Part shown: positions 6,416 through 15,719 of the stretch, in pieces | Numbering within the stretch: the first letter of the stretch is position 1 | Layout: each line of letters begins with the position of its first letter | Source of the DNA: Opitutia bacterium | Lineage (GTDB): Bacteria; Verrucomicrobiota; Verrucomicrobiia; Opitutales; Seribacteraceae | Assembly (NCBI GenBank): GCA_018645475.1 | Contig: JABGWU010000001.1 | Span: 1 to 33,423 of the forward strand | DNA length: 33,423 nucleotides | Direction: 5' to 3' | The notes under the pieces: generated by a model | The model's database searches: none | What the model was told of the DNA's origin: nothing | Seen by the model: the letters and a program-made list of their open reading frames with translations, nothing else | Made by a program: the position numbers and the translations under genes

Positions 6416-7657
6416 CTACCCCGTAAATTTTTTCAAGATAAGAACTGAATTGATTCCAAGCATGCCAAATGAATTATTTAAAATGATATTAATCCCTCCA
6501 GTTTTCTCTTTTGCCTCGTTAATCACTAAACCTGGTAATGTGCAGGATGGGTCTAAATCATCGATATTAATTGTGCCATGTGCAACACCATCCTGAAACG
6601 AAGGAATATTTCCAGCTAATTCTAGGGCACCCGCTGCTCCCATTGAATGCCCGATAAAACTCTTAGTATTATTGATTAAAGTTTTTGTCTCCTCACCAAA
6701 AACATTTCTAAGAGCCTTGCACTCCTGTTCATCACCTTGGGGAGTTGAAGTCGCGTGGGAGCTCACTAAATCAACTGATGATGCCTCGATTTCAGCTCTA
6801 TTTAATGCTTGTCGAATACACTGTTCCTGGCGTTCTGGATTGGGAAGGACATAGTCAGTCCCATCGGAATTGATCCTGTACCCTAAAATCTCTGCAATAA
6901 TGTTGGCTCCTCTCGTTTTCGCATCTTTAAATCTTTCCAAAACATATATGCATCCACCTTCGCTGACCACAATACCGTTTCTTCCTCGGTCAAATGGACG
7001 ACTTGCTTTAGTTGGGTCTTCGTGGGTTGCCAGTGCACCCTGACTTTTAAATCCGGCAAAAATTCCATAAGCACGAATGCTTTCGCTTACCCCACCTGCT
7101 AATGCTTGATCGCATTCTCCTAATGTAAGCATTTGTACACCCTGAATAATTCCAGCATTACCTGCCGCACAAGCAGCTCCTACTGTATAATGTGGACCAG
7201 TCAGACCGAGATTGACAGTAATTTCTCCCGCTGGGTTATTGGCCACAGTGCGAGGATTATGGTGGTGACTCCAATACTTTACTTCTTCATCGTAATGATC
7301 GAAAAGTTGACAGACTTCAGTTTCGGTCTCTACATTTCCATGTTCAGTAATTCCAAGATAAACCCCGACTTTTGAAGAATCAATTTCTGACAGGGATAGA
7401 CCTGAACTATGTAAGGCCTCGTGTGCACAATAAATTCCTATTCCACCGGCTCGCGTACCGATGCGGACTTCTTTTCTTTTTTGATATTTTGTTTGTTCAA
7501 AGTTACAGACACCAGCAGGTAAATCTCCCATATTACGAACCGGGAATGTACTAACACCACTTTCGCCTGCAAGAAGCTTGGTACGGAAACTGTCTAAGTC
7601 ATTTCCAAGTGGGCTGGTAAGGCCAATTCCAGTTATAACTATTCTTTCTTGTAGCAT
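6416..7657 (-). CDS. FabF-like beta-ketoacyl-ACP synthase
   Basis: 413 residues, the normal length for a KAS II. It condenses malonyl-ACP with an acyl-ACP. The catalytic triad is visible: Cys163 in VGAACAAGNAG, His301 in SSHATSTPQGD and His337 in FIGHSMGAAGALE, with Lys332 in TKS. The C-terminal loop reads NNSFGMLGINSVLI, whereas typical FabF has NSFGFGGTN; this loop gates the active site, so the substrate may be unusual. Together with the adjacent ACP and CrtI-like oxidoreductase it forms a small cassette reminiscent of polyene or ladderane-type lipid clusters. The true product is not predictable from the sequence. Confidence 0.93.
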   Translation of the reverse strand: MLQERIVITGIGLTSPLGNDLDSFRTKLLAGESGVSTFPVRNMGDLPAGVCNFEQTKYQKRKEVRIGTRAGGIGIYCAHEALHSSGLSLSEIDSSKVGVYLGITEHGNVETETEVCQLFDHYDEEVKYWSHHHNPRTVANNPAGEITVNLGLTGPHYTVGAACAAGNAGIIQGVQMLTLGECDQALAGGVSESIRAYGIFAGFKSQGALATHEDPTKASRPFDRGRNGIVVSEGGCIYVLERFKDAKTRGANIIAEILGYRINSDGTDYVLPNPERQEQCIRQALNRAEIEASSVDLVSSHATSTPQGDEQECKALRNVFGEETKTLINNTKSFIGHSMGAAGALELAGNIPSFQDGVAHGTINIDDLDPSCTLPGLVINEAKEKTGGINIILNNSFGMLGINSVLILKKFTG

Positions 7658-7743
7658 GAGTTAATTAAAAGATTTACTATTTGTGTAAATGAAAATGAAT
7701 GAGTTAATTGGGATTTGGTGGAATTGCAAGTGTTGTACGTAAC

Positions 7744-9306
7744 TCAGTATCTAATATTATGTGTATCTATACGTTTTCTCAAAGTTGCTCGAGTAATGCC
7801 GAGCATTGCGGATGCTTTCACTTGATTACCTCCATTTTCTTTTAAAGATCTTTGAATCATCTCTTTTTCTACAATTTCAAGAAGGTTTACTTCAGTTGTT
7901 TTTCGTGCACTTGCGTAAGCAATATCATATGCTTCATCAGTCGAAATTGAACTTGGAGCTGATATATTAGCTTTTGTTTTTTCACTTTCACCAAAAGTTG
8001 CCATTTCATTGGATTTAAACTCATGTGACTTCTTGTTAAGGTCAGTTGATGAAGCTAATGTTGGGTCGCTTTTTTCTTGAGCTATTCCCTGTTCTAAAGA
8101 CGAATCTTGAGTAATTTTAACTTTCTCTATTACCGTATTTGGAAGATCTTTGGATAGAATTCTCTTACCTTTAGAGACTACAGACGAAGAATGAAGTACA
8201 TTCTCCAATTCTCTAACATTGCCTGGCCAATCGTGTTGTTTAAGTAATTCCACAGCTTCCTTTGAGATTTCAGTTGTGCCTGTAGATTGCTTTGTATTCA
8301 GGCGTTGCAACATAAAATCAATCAACTCTGGTAAATCCTCCATTCTTTCTCGAAGGGGAGGCGTTTGAATACGAACCACATTGAGGCGATAGTAAAGATC
8401 TTCACGGAATTCCTTTAATTTAACCATTTCCTCCAGGTTTTTATGGGTAGCCGCAATTAATCGAACATCCACTTTCTTAGTTTTTGTGGCCCCTACTCTT
8501 TGTATTTCTCCTTCCTGAATGGCTCGAAGAATTTTAGTCTGTGTGGGGAGTCCCATATCACCAATTTCGTCTAGAAATAATGTACCCTTATGGCATAATT
8601 CAAATTGTCCTGCTTTTGCATCCGTTGCACCAGTAAACGATCCCTTTTCATGACCAAATAACTCACTCTCGATCAAATTTTCTGGAATGGCTGCACAATT
8701 TACGGCATGAAAATTTGCATCGGACCTATAGCTGTGCGTGTGTATACAGCGAGCTATGAGTTCTTTTCCAGTTCCACTTTCACCTGTTACCATTACAGTG
8801 GCTTCGGATGCAGCAACCTGTCCGACTTGTTTCAGGACTTGCTGCATTTTTTCACCACTGCCGACAATTCCTTCGGCATAATCTGATGAGTTTAGTAAAT
8901 GTTCGTAAGCATCTTCAGTGCTAACTGAGTCTCTCCCAGCTTTAAGTGCCCGGGTTACTAATTCTTTGAGTTTCTTTAAGTCAAAAGGCTTGAGAACATA
9001 ATCAAACGCACCGTGTTTCATGGCTTCGATTGCGGTTTGAGTGGTTCCATATGCAGTCATCAAAATGACCATTGAGTCTGGAGCAGCACTACGAAGGTGC
9101 TGAAGAGTTTCTATGCCTGAGATTCCCTCCATTCGGTTATCCAGGAAGATGAGGTCAGCTTTTTCTTTTTGGGCAGTCTTTATACCACACTCACCAGAAT
9201 CAGCAGAAATGATTCGATGTCCCATCGTGCTGAGAACTCGGTCTAAAGAATACCTTATCTCTGCATCATCATCAATTATAAGAATAGAAGCTTGTTTTGA
9301 AATCAC
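7744..9306 (-). CDS. Sigma-54-dependent response regulator, NtrC family
   Basis: 520 residues. The receiver domain (about 6-120) has the acidic pocket IIDDD, phospho-acceptor Asp56 in [10 protein letters not shown], a conserved Thr in MTAYG and Lys in LKPFD. The AAA+ domain (about 150-385) has Walker A GESGTGKE, the sigma-54 contact loop GSFTGA (Ser in place of the commoner Ala) and Walker [11 protein letters not shown] linker of about 90 residues of low complexity precedes a Fis-type helix-turn-helix ([18 protein letters not shown]). No histidine kinase gene is nearby, so its partner is elsewhere. It is transcribed toward the ketosynthase gene, 86 nt away, and may be cotranscribed with it or control it; I found no convincing -24/-12 site in that gap. 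Confidence 0.95.
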   Translation of the reverse strand: MISKQASILIIDDDAEIRYSLDRVLSTMGHRIISADSGECGIKTAQKEKADLIFLDNRMEGISGIETLQHLRSAAPDSMVILMTAYGTTQTAIEAMKHGAFDYVLKPFDLKKLKELVTRALKAGRDSVSTEDAYEHLLNSSDYAEGIVGSGEKMQQVLKQVGQVAASEATVMVTGESGTGKELIARCIHTHSYRSDANFHAVNCAAIPENLIESELFGHEKGSFTGATDAKAGQFELCHKGTLFLDEIGDMGLPTQTKILRAIQEGEIQRVGATKTKKVDVRLIAATHKNLEEMVKLKEFREDLYYRLNVVRIQTPPLRERMEDLPELIDFMLQRLNTKQSTGTTEISKEAVELLKQHDWPGNVRELENVLHSSSVVSKGKRILSKDLPNTVIEKVKITQDSSLEQGIAQEKSDPTLASSTDLNKKSHEFKSNEMATFGESEKTKANISAPSSISTDEAYDIAYASARKTTEVNLLEIVEKEMIQRSLKENGGNQVKASAMLGITRATLRKRIDTHNIRY

Positions 9307-9400
9307 GGTTAGTAAATGGTTTCGTAGATAAACATATCATTGTCGAATGTTGAAAATGGTAAAGAGTAAAGATATGTTTTATACCAAGTTAAGCTTATTA

Positions 9401-9428
9401 TTGACGATTTTGTTTAAATGGGTATTTT
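9401..9428 (+). promoter_or_regulatory. Sigma-70-type promoter of tRNA-Met
   Basis: TTGACG (9401-9406) and TATTTT (9423-9428) are separated by 16 nt. Transcription would begin near 9435, a few bases before the mature tRNA at 9443. No experimental support. Confidence 0.6.
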
Positions 9429-9442
9429 TAAAACTGAAATTT

Positions 9443-9519
9443 GCCAGAGTAGCTCAGCTGGTTAGAGCGCCGCACTCATAACGCGGAGGTCGGCGGTTCA
9501 AGTCCGCCCTTTGGTACCA
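9443..9519 (+). tRNA. tRNA-Met (anticodon CAT, elongator type)
   Basis: A 77-nt cloverleaf with encoded CCA. The acceptor GCCAGAG pairs with CTTTGGT using several G:T pairs. The anticodon loop is CTCATAA (CAT). The initiator hallmarks (three consecutive G:C pairs next to the loop, mismatched first acceptor pair) are absent, so this is an elongator-type tRNA. A CAT-anticodon tRNA-Ile2 (lysidine-modified) cannot be excluded by eye. The last anticodon-stem pair next to the loop is an A-C mismatch. Confidence 0.93.
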
Positions 9520-9603
9520 TTTTTTCGATTTACTTGCAATTCGCAGGCATTTTACAGCCTAGTTAATTTGTTAGTAATCTAGTTAGGGAAATTCGTTAGA
9601 ACC

Positions 9604-10626
9604 TTACTTTTTATTAAAGAGTCTATTGAACAGGCTCTTTTTTTCTTTTGATTTATTCTGATCCTTAGTATTTTGATCTGGGACTTGAATCAAATTTAAT
9701 TGTTCAACTTGTTCAACAACTGATTCTGTAGACTTTTCAGGTGGAACATTTGGAGCTAACTTCGATTCATTAGTTTTCAATTCAGGGTCAGCCGTTGGCT
9801 CGATATTTTTCAAAACGACTCTGTCACCAGGAGTTTGAGATGTTGGTAATGATGTGGGTAGATCTGCAGGATTTTGTGTAATATTATCAGTATTCACACC
9901 TAATTCCTCAATAATTGATTCATTTCTCTGTTCTTTTGCAACTTGTTTTGGGGTTTTGCCTACATATGTCCTAAAAACTAGATCGTGGTCGGGGTGAAGC
10001 CAAAACTTACCTGCCATGTATGGATTACCCTCTCCGAAAGCGAAAGCACCAAACCATGGTTTTCCTCCGGTGATTTTTTCACAAACTAAAAAGTAGGTTT
10101 TTCCTGCAATTTGAGGAATTTCACCACGCATTCTAATCGTGATCCATCCAGCATCTCTCGGGCTTAGACCTTGAGCCGCAATCTGATTAACAATGTCATC
10201 ACGAGACAAGTCCCACTCACCATATTTTGGGCCATTATCTGGGTTTCCCTCTCTCAGGAATCCATGCATTGAGTTACCATAGTGGTCTGATGGTTGAAAA
10301 TTCGGTTTTCCAAAAAGAAGAATTTTAGTCAGAATTCCGTCTTTGCTTGAAGTATAGCTAAACCAATTTTTCTTGGAAACAAAACTGAAGCTGGTTTCGT
10401 GTTGCTCCTTGTAAAATTCCTGAGATTGATCCAATTCTTCAATGTAGACATTAGGGAAGTCGAGGGAAGATGTGACAATCTTTGGTTTGGGTTTTAATTC
10501 TCCTTGGCTATTCGATTTAGCTGCGTTTTTGGGGGCAACAGGTTTTTCTTCCGAACAACTGTTCAAAAAAAGAAAAAGCAAAGTGCAAATGTAAAAATAA
10601 GGAAGTATTTTCAAGACAAAGGGCAA
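9604..10626 (-). CDS. Predicted lipoprotein of unknown function
   Basis: 340 residues from a TTG at 10626; a second TTG lies four codons in and no ATG is available. A hydrophobic signal ends in a lipobox, LNSC, with Cys as the lipidated residue, so it is probably anchored in a membrane facing the periplasm. The folded part is about residues 55-225 and rich in aromatic residues (motifs such as KNWFSYTSS, GEWDLSRDDI, FGAFAFGEGNPYMAGKFWLHPDHD). A low-complexity Pro/Thr/Asn tail ends in KKSLFNRLFNKK. I do not recognise the family. It is divergent from the membrane protein at 10726 with a gap of 99 bp. Confidence 0.85.
   Translation of the reverse strand: MPFVLKILPYFYICTLLFLFLNSCSEEKPVAPKNAAKSNSQGELKPKPKIVTSSLDFPNVYIEELDQSQEFYKEQHETSFSFVSKKNWFSYTSSKDGILTKILLFGKPNFQPSDHYGNSMHGFLREGNPDNGPKYGEWDLSRDDIVNQIAAQGLSPRDAGWITIRMRGEIPQIAGKTYFLVCEKITGGKPWFGAFAFGEGNPYMAGKFWLHPDHDLVFRTYVGKTPKQVAKEQRNESIIEELGVNTDNITQNPADLPTSLPTSQTPGDRVVLKNIEPTADPELKTNESKLAPNVPPEKSTESVVEQVEQLNLIQVPDQNTKDQNKSKEKKSLFNRLFNKK
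9616..9644 (+). terminator. Plus-strand terminator inside the end of a convergent gene
   Basis: AAAGAGTC (9616-9623) pairs with GGCTCTTT (9633-9640; one G:T) and runs into a T tract. It has the right polarity to stop transcription from tRNA-Met about 100 nt upstream. It overlaps the last codons of the lipoprotein gene on the other strand. Confidence 0.6.
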
Positions 10627-10725
10627 TTAGGGAAAACCTATGCAAACAAGAGAATCGCATTCATGCAAGACATTAGTAAAAATTCTCTCGTCTTTCGAAC
10701 AATCTTACGCAAAGTCAGTTAAATC

Positions 10726-11508
10726 ATGGAGTCTTTAGCGTTTTGGTTACCACTGGTTTTTTTATTTATGTCAGCATTATTTGGAACTGTGCTTAAAAGG
10801 CGGGCTCGTGATCATTGCTTGAAAAAGTTGGATGGTTGTAATGTTTTTTTGCCACATGGAACAGACAACTGGCAGTCAGGTGAAGTTCGAATTTTTGCCC
10901 AAGGGATTGAATTATTATATAAAGATCCTCAAAAACATTCTTTTGGCATAGTTAATTCCCTAGTTCTTCATCCTCATGAAGTTGATAAAATCCCATTTAT
11001 TATTAGACCCGCACCTCAAGAGGACACTCGTGCGGGTAATTTATGGTCAAAGGAATTGGTTCGTATTCGAAATCCATCTTTTAAGGACAAATTTTTTCGA
11101 CTAGTTCTTAATATCTATAATATGTTGAGAGATGCATTTGGGCAGGCTGCTAAAACTATAATTGGTGCAATAAGCAAGGATTCTTCCGTTGCGAAAGTCA
11201 AAAATGCAGATACTCGAATGAATGAAATTGGGAGTGGTTTAACAGAACTGGTTCCCAATGCCTGGGAACCAATCTTGGAAAAATATCGAGGCCAACCAAT
11301 TGTGGTGGAAAGAAAATCAAGCAATGGATTAATAAAAGAAGCCGGAGTTTTGGAAGATTATTCCTCCAAATATTTATTGGTTCGCCAAGTTGTAATTAAG
11401 GATGGCGATAATGGTCTTTTAAAGGTGGTGAAAGAGGGGAAGGCTGAGCTTTATGATGTGCTGTACTCTAGAAGTTCGACAATTATTAGGAATACTTTAA
11501 TCGATTAA
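10726..11508 (+). CDS. Membrane-anchored protein of unknown function
   Basis: 260 residues from the ATG at 10726. One N-terminal membrane helix (about 4-22) is followed by a basic RRAR stretch, so the bulk is probably cytoplasmic. The soluble part contains two beta-rich segments (about 40-90 and 185-255) separated by a helical region. Segments such as NVFLPHGTDNWQSGEVRIFA and QPIVVERKSSNGLIKEAGVL look like small barrel repeats, but I cannot name a family. The downstream neighbour is the probable 6S RNA. No operon partner on the plus strand. Confidence 0.8.
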   Translation: MESLAFWLPLVFLFMSALFGTVLKRRARDHCLKKLDGCNVFLPHGTDNWQSGEVRIFAQGIELLYKDPQKHSFGIVNSLVLHPHEVDKIPFIIRPAPQEDTRAGNLWSKELVRIRNPSFKDKFFRLVLNIYNMLRDAFGQAAKTIIGAISKDSSVAKVKNADTRMNEIGSGLTELVPNAWEPILEKYRGQPIVVERKSSNGLIKEAGVLEDYSSKYLLVRQVVIKDGDNGLLKVVKEGKAELYDVLYSRSSTIIRNTLID

Positions 11509-11538
11509 AATTAAGTTTGCACCGCACCGAAGAACCAC

Positions 11539-11567
11539 TTGACCTGTAACGGCAAAATTTATAGTTT
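11539..11567 (+). promoter_or_regulatory. Sigma-70-type promoter of the 6S RNA candidate
   Basis: TTGACC (11539-11544) and TAGTTT (11562-11567) are spaced by 17 nt; TATAGT, two bases upstream of TAGTTT, is an alternative -10. The predicted start, seven bases after the -10, is G11574, exactly the first base of the closing stem of the RNA. Confidence 0.65.
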
Positions 11568-11573
11568 ATTTTT

Positions 11574-11757
11574 GACTTCTGTTTCATGCGAGAAGTTTTC
11601 TTGGTTCTTTTCCTTACTCCTATTAAAACGGGAATCTATCGAATGTCGTTTGCAGTCAAGCCGTAAATCGGAAGACTAAGAGCGGTGCGAGGATACCCAC
11701 CTGGACCTAAAAAAGGTCATGTTACTGAGCTTACGATGCACGGCGAATACAGAAGTC
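11574..11757 (+). ncRNA. ssrS: Probable 6S RNA
   Basis: A 184-nt segment whose ends pair perfectly: GACTTCTGT (11574-11582) with ACAGAAGTC (11749-11757). The 3' half has the arrangement of known 6S RNAs: a GATACCCACC segment directly before a hairpin with arms GGACC and GGTC and an A-rich loop, then GTTACTGAGC and the return strand. This matches the CCACCUUGAACC-loop-GGUUCAAGG-GUUAC region of proteobacterial 6S RNAs in order and spacing. 6S RNA mimics an open promoter and sequesters the housekeeping RNA polymerase in stationary phase. Length (about 180-190 nt) and a strong promoter fit. The assignment is by structure and pattern, not by a covariance search. It occupies the gene-free interval 11509-11814. 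Confidence 0.7.
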
Positions 11758-11814
11758 ACCAATTTAAAAATGTTGGTTATATAAAAATTGAGTTGGGGGT
11801 GAGATTTGATCTTT

Positions 11815-12651
11815 TTAAATTCCTACGATCCCGAGTCCCCATTTTTTTGCTGCCGAAAAAAGGTTTTTTTTATCCAACAGCAGGACAGCATTGGATTCAA
11901 TAGCAGTATTTTTTATACCAGCTTTCTTCATCTCGTTCAGAGTTTGGTGACCAAATACAGGTACATCAAAGCGAGTATCTTGATTCGGTTTTCCTAGTTT
12001 TACAAATAAGCAATTTTTGGCACCAAAGTTACCAGCTCGGTCGAGCATCGCGTTTGTTCCCTCGAAGGCTTCAACTGCAAGAACTGTTCCTCGACTCACG
12101 ACAACGCCCTGTCCAACATCGAGTCGGGCATTTTCGCGTGCGATCTCGATTCCATGAGCAAGGTGTTTGGCCTCGATTTTTTCTTTACCTTTTACCATAA
12201 CGCCTTCATCGGCTAGGTCTTGATCCATAAAGACACGTGCATCGAGTAAGTGGACGCCAATATTTTCGATTTCATTTCCAATCGCACCAAATATAGTTTC
12301 GGCATTTTTCCGATCCAAACCGGCGAGCATACGAATAGCTTTGAGGTCGGGTTGGAGACCGCGAAAGAGTTTACCGGGTGTAACTTGTCCTGCCATTACC
12401 ACATAGCCCGCATTGAACCTTTTTAATTCTTTCAGTAATTTACCGACTTGCCCGACCTTGACTGCGGACCGTTCATATTCGGGAAAGGATTCGACAAGTT
12501 CCTTTGATGTCTCACCACCCAATTCGATCAGTCTGACATTAACTCCAGCTGATCTCGCACGTTGGGCGAGGAGGATAGGGTAGGTTCCTTGTCCCGCAAT
12601 GAGTACGAGCGGCTTATTAGCGTCAAAGTTGTCAGGTAGGAATTTACTCAC
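11815..12651 (-). CDS. lpxI: UDP-2,3-diacylglucosamine diphosphatase, LpxI type
   Basis: 278 residues. LpxI hydrolyses UDP-2,3-diacylglucosamine to lipid X and UMP in lipid A biosynthesis, replacing LpxH in many non-gamma bacteria. The N-terminal domain begins with LVLIAGQGTYPILLA and contains VVMAGQVTPGKLFRGLQPD; the C-terminal catalytic domain has DQDLADEGVMVKG, GQGVVVSRGTVLAVEAFEGT and AVLLLDK, all typical of the family once called DUF1009. The length is standard. No other lpx gene is adjacent. Its 3' end faces the 6S RNA candidate. Confidence 0.95.
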   Translation of the reverse strand: MSKFLPDNFDANKPLVLIAGQGTYPILLAQRARSAGVNVRLIELGGETSKELVESFPEYERSAVKVGQVGKLLKELKRFNAGYVVMAGQVTPGKLFRGLQPDLKAIRMLAGLDRKNAETIFGAIGNEIENIGVHLLDARVFMDQDLADEGVMVKGKEKIEAKHLAHGIEIARENARLDVGQGVVVSRGTVLAVEAFEGTNAMLDRAGNFGAKNCLFVKLGKPNQDTRFDVPVFGHQTLNEMKKAGIKNTAIESNAVLLLDKKNLFSAAKKWGLGIVGI

Positions 12652-12759
12652 AATTATTTGGTTATAAAAAAGTTTTTATTTCACCTCATATTTGAGCGAA
12701 TATTCGGTTATATAATAAATATTACACATATCATACTTAAATAATTTATCCTTTTATAA

Positions 12760-15333
12760 TTAGCCCTTCACCGCAAGGTTTACGAGTTTACCTGGGACAT
12801 AAATTTCTTTTACGATTTCTTTTCCTGTCGTGAAGGCTAATACTTTTTCGTGTTCTTTTGCTTTGGAAATAATTTCTTCTTTAGTGGCTTCTTTTGAAAA
12901 CTTGGATTCTCCACGAAGTTTACCATTCACTTGGAACACAATGGTTATTTCATCGCTCACTAAAAGTTCTTTTCGAGCTTGGGGCCAGGCTTGGTTCACA
13001 ATGGATGGCGTGCCGCCGACTTTTTCCCATAATTCTTCTGATAAGTGAGGGGCAAGAGGAGCGAGAAGTTGTAATAATGTTTTGATGGTTTCAATCGAAA
13101 AACTTTCAACTTTTTGTAGGTGATTTGCGAGAATCATCATTTGTGAAATGGCTACATTGAAACGAAGGTCTTCTATGGATTCAGTCACTTTGAGAATCGT
13201 CTCATGAAGCAGGCGAAGAGTTTCAGGGTTCTTTTCTTCGCCGACTAAATGTTTATGAGCAGAATTTGCTTCCCTGAAAACTTTTTTCAAAAATCGATGA
13301 ACGCCTTCAATTCCCTTCTCACTCCAAGGCTTTACTGCTTCTAATGGACCGAGGAACATTTCAAAGAGGCGGAGAGAATCGGCTCCGTAGGCATTAATGA
13401 CCACATCTGGGCTCACCACATTACCGACGCTTTTTGACATCTTATTACCATCTTCACCAAGAATTAATCCTTGGTGAAAAAGTTTTTTGTAGGGCTCGGG
13501 ATGAGCGAGTACACCTTCATCGTGTAGGAATCGATGCCAAAACCGAGCGTAGAGTAAGTGTAGAACAGCATGTTCCGCTCCACCAATGTAGAAGTCAGGC
13601 CCTCCCCAATATTCTTCTTTTTCCGGATCGACTAAATGCTCGGTATTATTGGGGTCGAGATAGCGTAAATGGTACCAACAAGATCCAGCCCATTGGGGCA
13701 TTGTGTTTGTCTCACGGGTTGCAGATACCCAATTTTCGCCATTTGGTTTTGCTTCGTTTTGTGAGATTGCTAAACCTGTAGCCAAATCATACCAAATGTT
13801 GAGCCAATCGGGAATGGTCGCAAGCGGACTTTCTCCCGTTCCAGATGGTTGGTATTTTTCTACTTCTGGTAATTTTAATGGAAGTTCAGAAGCAGGAATG
13901 GGAAGAGCGTATAATGTGACCCCATCTTTATCTGAAGTCACGGGTTCCTCTGGTAAAAGATCACGAATTGCCCCTTCAGTCATTTTGGCCTTTTCAAAAT
14001 CCTCCCGGGATACCCAAACTAAAGGAATCGGTTCACCCCAATAGCGCTGGCGTGAAAAAATCCAATCACGCAATTTATAATTCACTGCACCTTTACCAAT
14101 TTCTTTTGCTTCAAGGTCTGAAATAATCTGGGCTTTGCATTTATCAGCTTCCAGTCCATCATAATCAGCCGAATTAACCATTATCCCCGATCCTGAATAG
14201 GGAAGCTTTGATTTTTCTTCATCTCCATCTACGCGAGCGATTACTCGTTTGATTGGAATTGCGAATTTTTCCGCAAATTCAAAGTCTCTTTCATCATGGG
14301 CCGGTACGGCCATGATTGCACCCGTTCCATAAGTAATGAGAACATAATCTGCGACCCAGACAGGAACTTTTTCTCCACTTAGTGGATGGAGGCAGTAACT
14401 TCCTGTAAATACTCCTGATTTATCCTTTGCAAGGTCCGTTCGGTCGAGGTCACTTTTTTTAGCAGCAGCTTGGATATAAGCTTTTACCTCATTCTCATTT
14501 TCTGGAATAACCAGTTTATCAAGAAGCGGATGTTCAGGGGCAACAACCATGTATGTCGCTCCGTAAAGAGTATCAGGGCGGGTAGTGTAGACTTTCAGCG
14601 CCTCATCTGCTCCTTCGATTACAAATTGGACTTCTGCTCCTTCGGATCGTCCGATCCATGCTTTTTGCTGACGCTTCGTTGAGTTGGGCCAATCAAGCTC
14701 ATCCAAACCCGCAATAAGTTTTTCTGCGTATGCGGTTATGCGCAATACAACCTGTCTGAGGTTTCGTCTTTCAACAGGGTGTCCACCGACTTCAGATTTC
14801 CCATCGACTACTTCCTCATTGGCGAGAACGGCCAGTAAATTTGGGCACCACCAAACTGGTTTCTCGGCTACGTAAGCTAGTCCTCGTTGGAAAAGTTTGA
14901 GGAAAATCCATTGAGTCCATTTGTAGTAGTTCGGGTCAGTTGTATTAATTTCTCTGTCCCAATCAATAGCAAATCCTATACTTTTAATTTGGCGTCTAAA
15001 ATTGTCTACATTTGCCTGCGTGGTGACTGATGGATGGGTACCTGTTTTAATCGCGTATTGTTCAGCCGGTAACCCAAATGCATCCCATCCCATAGGATGA
15101 AGCACATTAAACCCACAGGCTTTTTTATAACGAGCGAGTATATCTGAGGCGACATAGCCTTCCGGGTGACCGATATGCAATCCAGCACCTGAAGGATAGG
15201 GGAACATATCCAACGCATAAAACTTCTCTTTTTCTGAGTTATCCTCTGCGAGGAAAGTTTTTTCTTCTTCCCAAAATTTTTGCCATTTTTTCTCGATTGC
15301 GAGAAAGTCGTATTGTTTTTCTTCTTCAGCCAT
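12760..15333 (-). CDS. leuS: Leucyl-tRNA synthetase
   Basis: 857 residues from the ATG at 15333; an upstream in-frame start at 15387 would add 18 residues unlike the family. It charges tRNA-Leu. The class I signature HIGH is at PYPSGAGLHIGHPEGY (about 45-60) and KMSKS is at about residue 630 in EDGNKMSKSVGNV. The CP1 editing domain with the T-rich YTTRPDTLYGATY segment is present, as is the C-terminal anticodon-binding region ending in KEIYVPGKLVNLAVKG. Length and domain order are normal for a bacterial-type LeuRS. Confidence 0.98.
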   Translation of the reverse strand: MAEEEKQYDFLAIEKKWQKFWEEEKTFLAEDNSEKEKFYALDMFPYPSGAGLHIGHPEGYVASDILARYKKACGFNVLHPMGWDAFGLPAEQYAIKTGTHPSVTTQANVDNFRRQIKSIGFAIDWDREINTTDPNYYKWTQWIFLKLFQRGLAYVAEKPVWWCPNLLAVLANEEVVDGKSEVGGHPVERRNLRQVVLRITAYAEKLIAGLDELDWPNSTKRQQKAWIGRSEGAEVQFVIEGADEALKVYTTRPDTLYGATYMVVAPEHPLLDKLVIPENENEVKAYIQAAAKKSDLDRTDLAKDKSGVFTGSYCLHPLSGEKVPVWVADYVLITYGTGAIMAVPAHDERDFEFAEKFAIPIKRVIARVDGDEEKSKLPYSGSGIMVNSADYDGLEADKCKAQIISDLEAKEIGKGAVNYKLRDWIFSRQRYWGEPIPLVWVSREDFEKAKMTEGAIRDLLPEEPVTSDKDGVTLYALPIPASELPLKLPEVEKYQPSGTGESPLATIPDWLNIWYDLATGLAISQNEAKPNGENWVSATRETNTMPQWAGSCWYHLRYLDPNNTEHLVDPEKEEYWGGPDFYIGGAEHAVLHLLYARFWHRFLHDEGVLAHPEPYKKLFHQGLILGEDGNKMSKSVGNVVSPDVVINAYGADSLRLFEMFLGPLEAVKPWSEKGIEGVHRFLKKVFREANSAHKHLVGEEKNPETLRLLHETILKVTESIEDLRFNVAISQMMILANHLQKVESFSIETIKTLLQLLAPLAPHLSEELWEKVGGTPSIVNQAWPQARKELLVSDEITIVFQVNGKLRGESKFSKEATKEEIISKAKEHEKVLAFTTGKEIVKEIYVPGKLVNLAVKG

Positions 15334-15719
15334 TTTAATTAAGTAAATTTTAATGATGAAGGATTTGCAGAAATTAGGCAAAAGCAAAGCCCAATTATTC
15401 TTCTATTCCCTAAATATGAAAGATTTTACTCAAGCAATGGGGCATGGGAAAATAAGAGAATCCAATGCCTGAAGAATAACCGCGTTTTCGTTCGTAAACT
15501 TTTTGAATTCTGTACATCAACTACTATTCCTACAACTAGGATCGTAAGGATGGTGACACTTTAGAAAAACTTAGAATTTACAATCGATTGACAGATCGAG
15601 CACATTGGAAAAAGTTAGCTGTAATTATTTATTTCAAACAAAAAATGTAAGATGATAGTTTCTAAATAATTAATTCAGATAATTTCAAAATTAAGAGAAC
15701 CGTATCAAATCATGAAAGA
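15334..15719. other. Gene-free interval between leuS and the helicase gene
   Basis: No credible frame on either strand and no tRNA or clear hairpin terminator. The interval is AT-rich and probably carries the leuS promoter, but I cannot point to a convincing pair of boxes. Confidence 0.5.

Noticed and set aside
7658-7743. Sigma-54 promoter before the ketosynthase gene
   Set aside because: A TTGCA element exists near 7725, but no GG lies at the required 12-base spacing.
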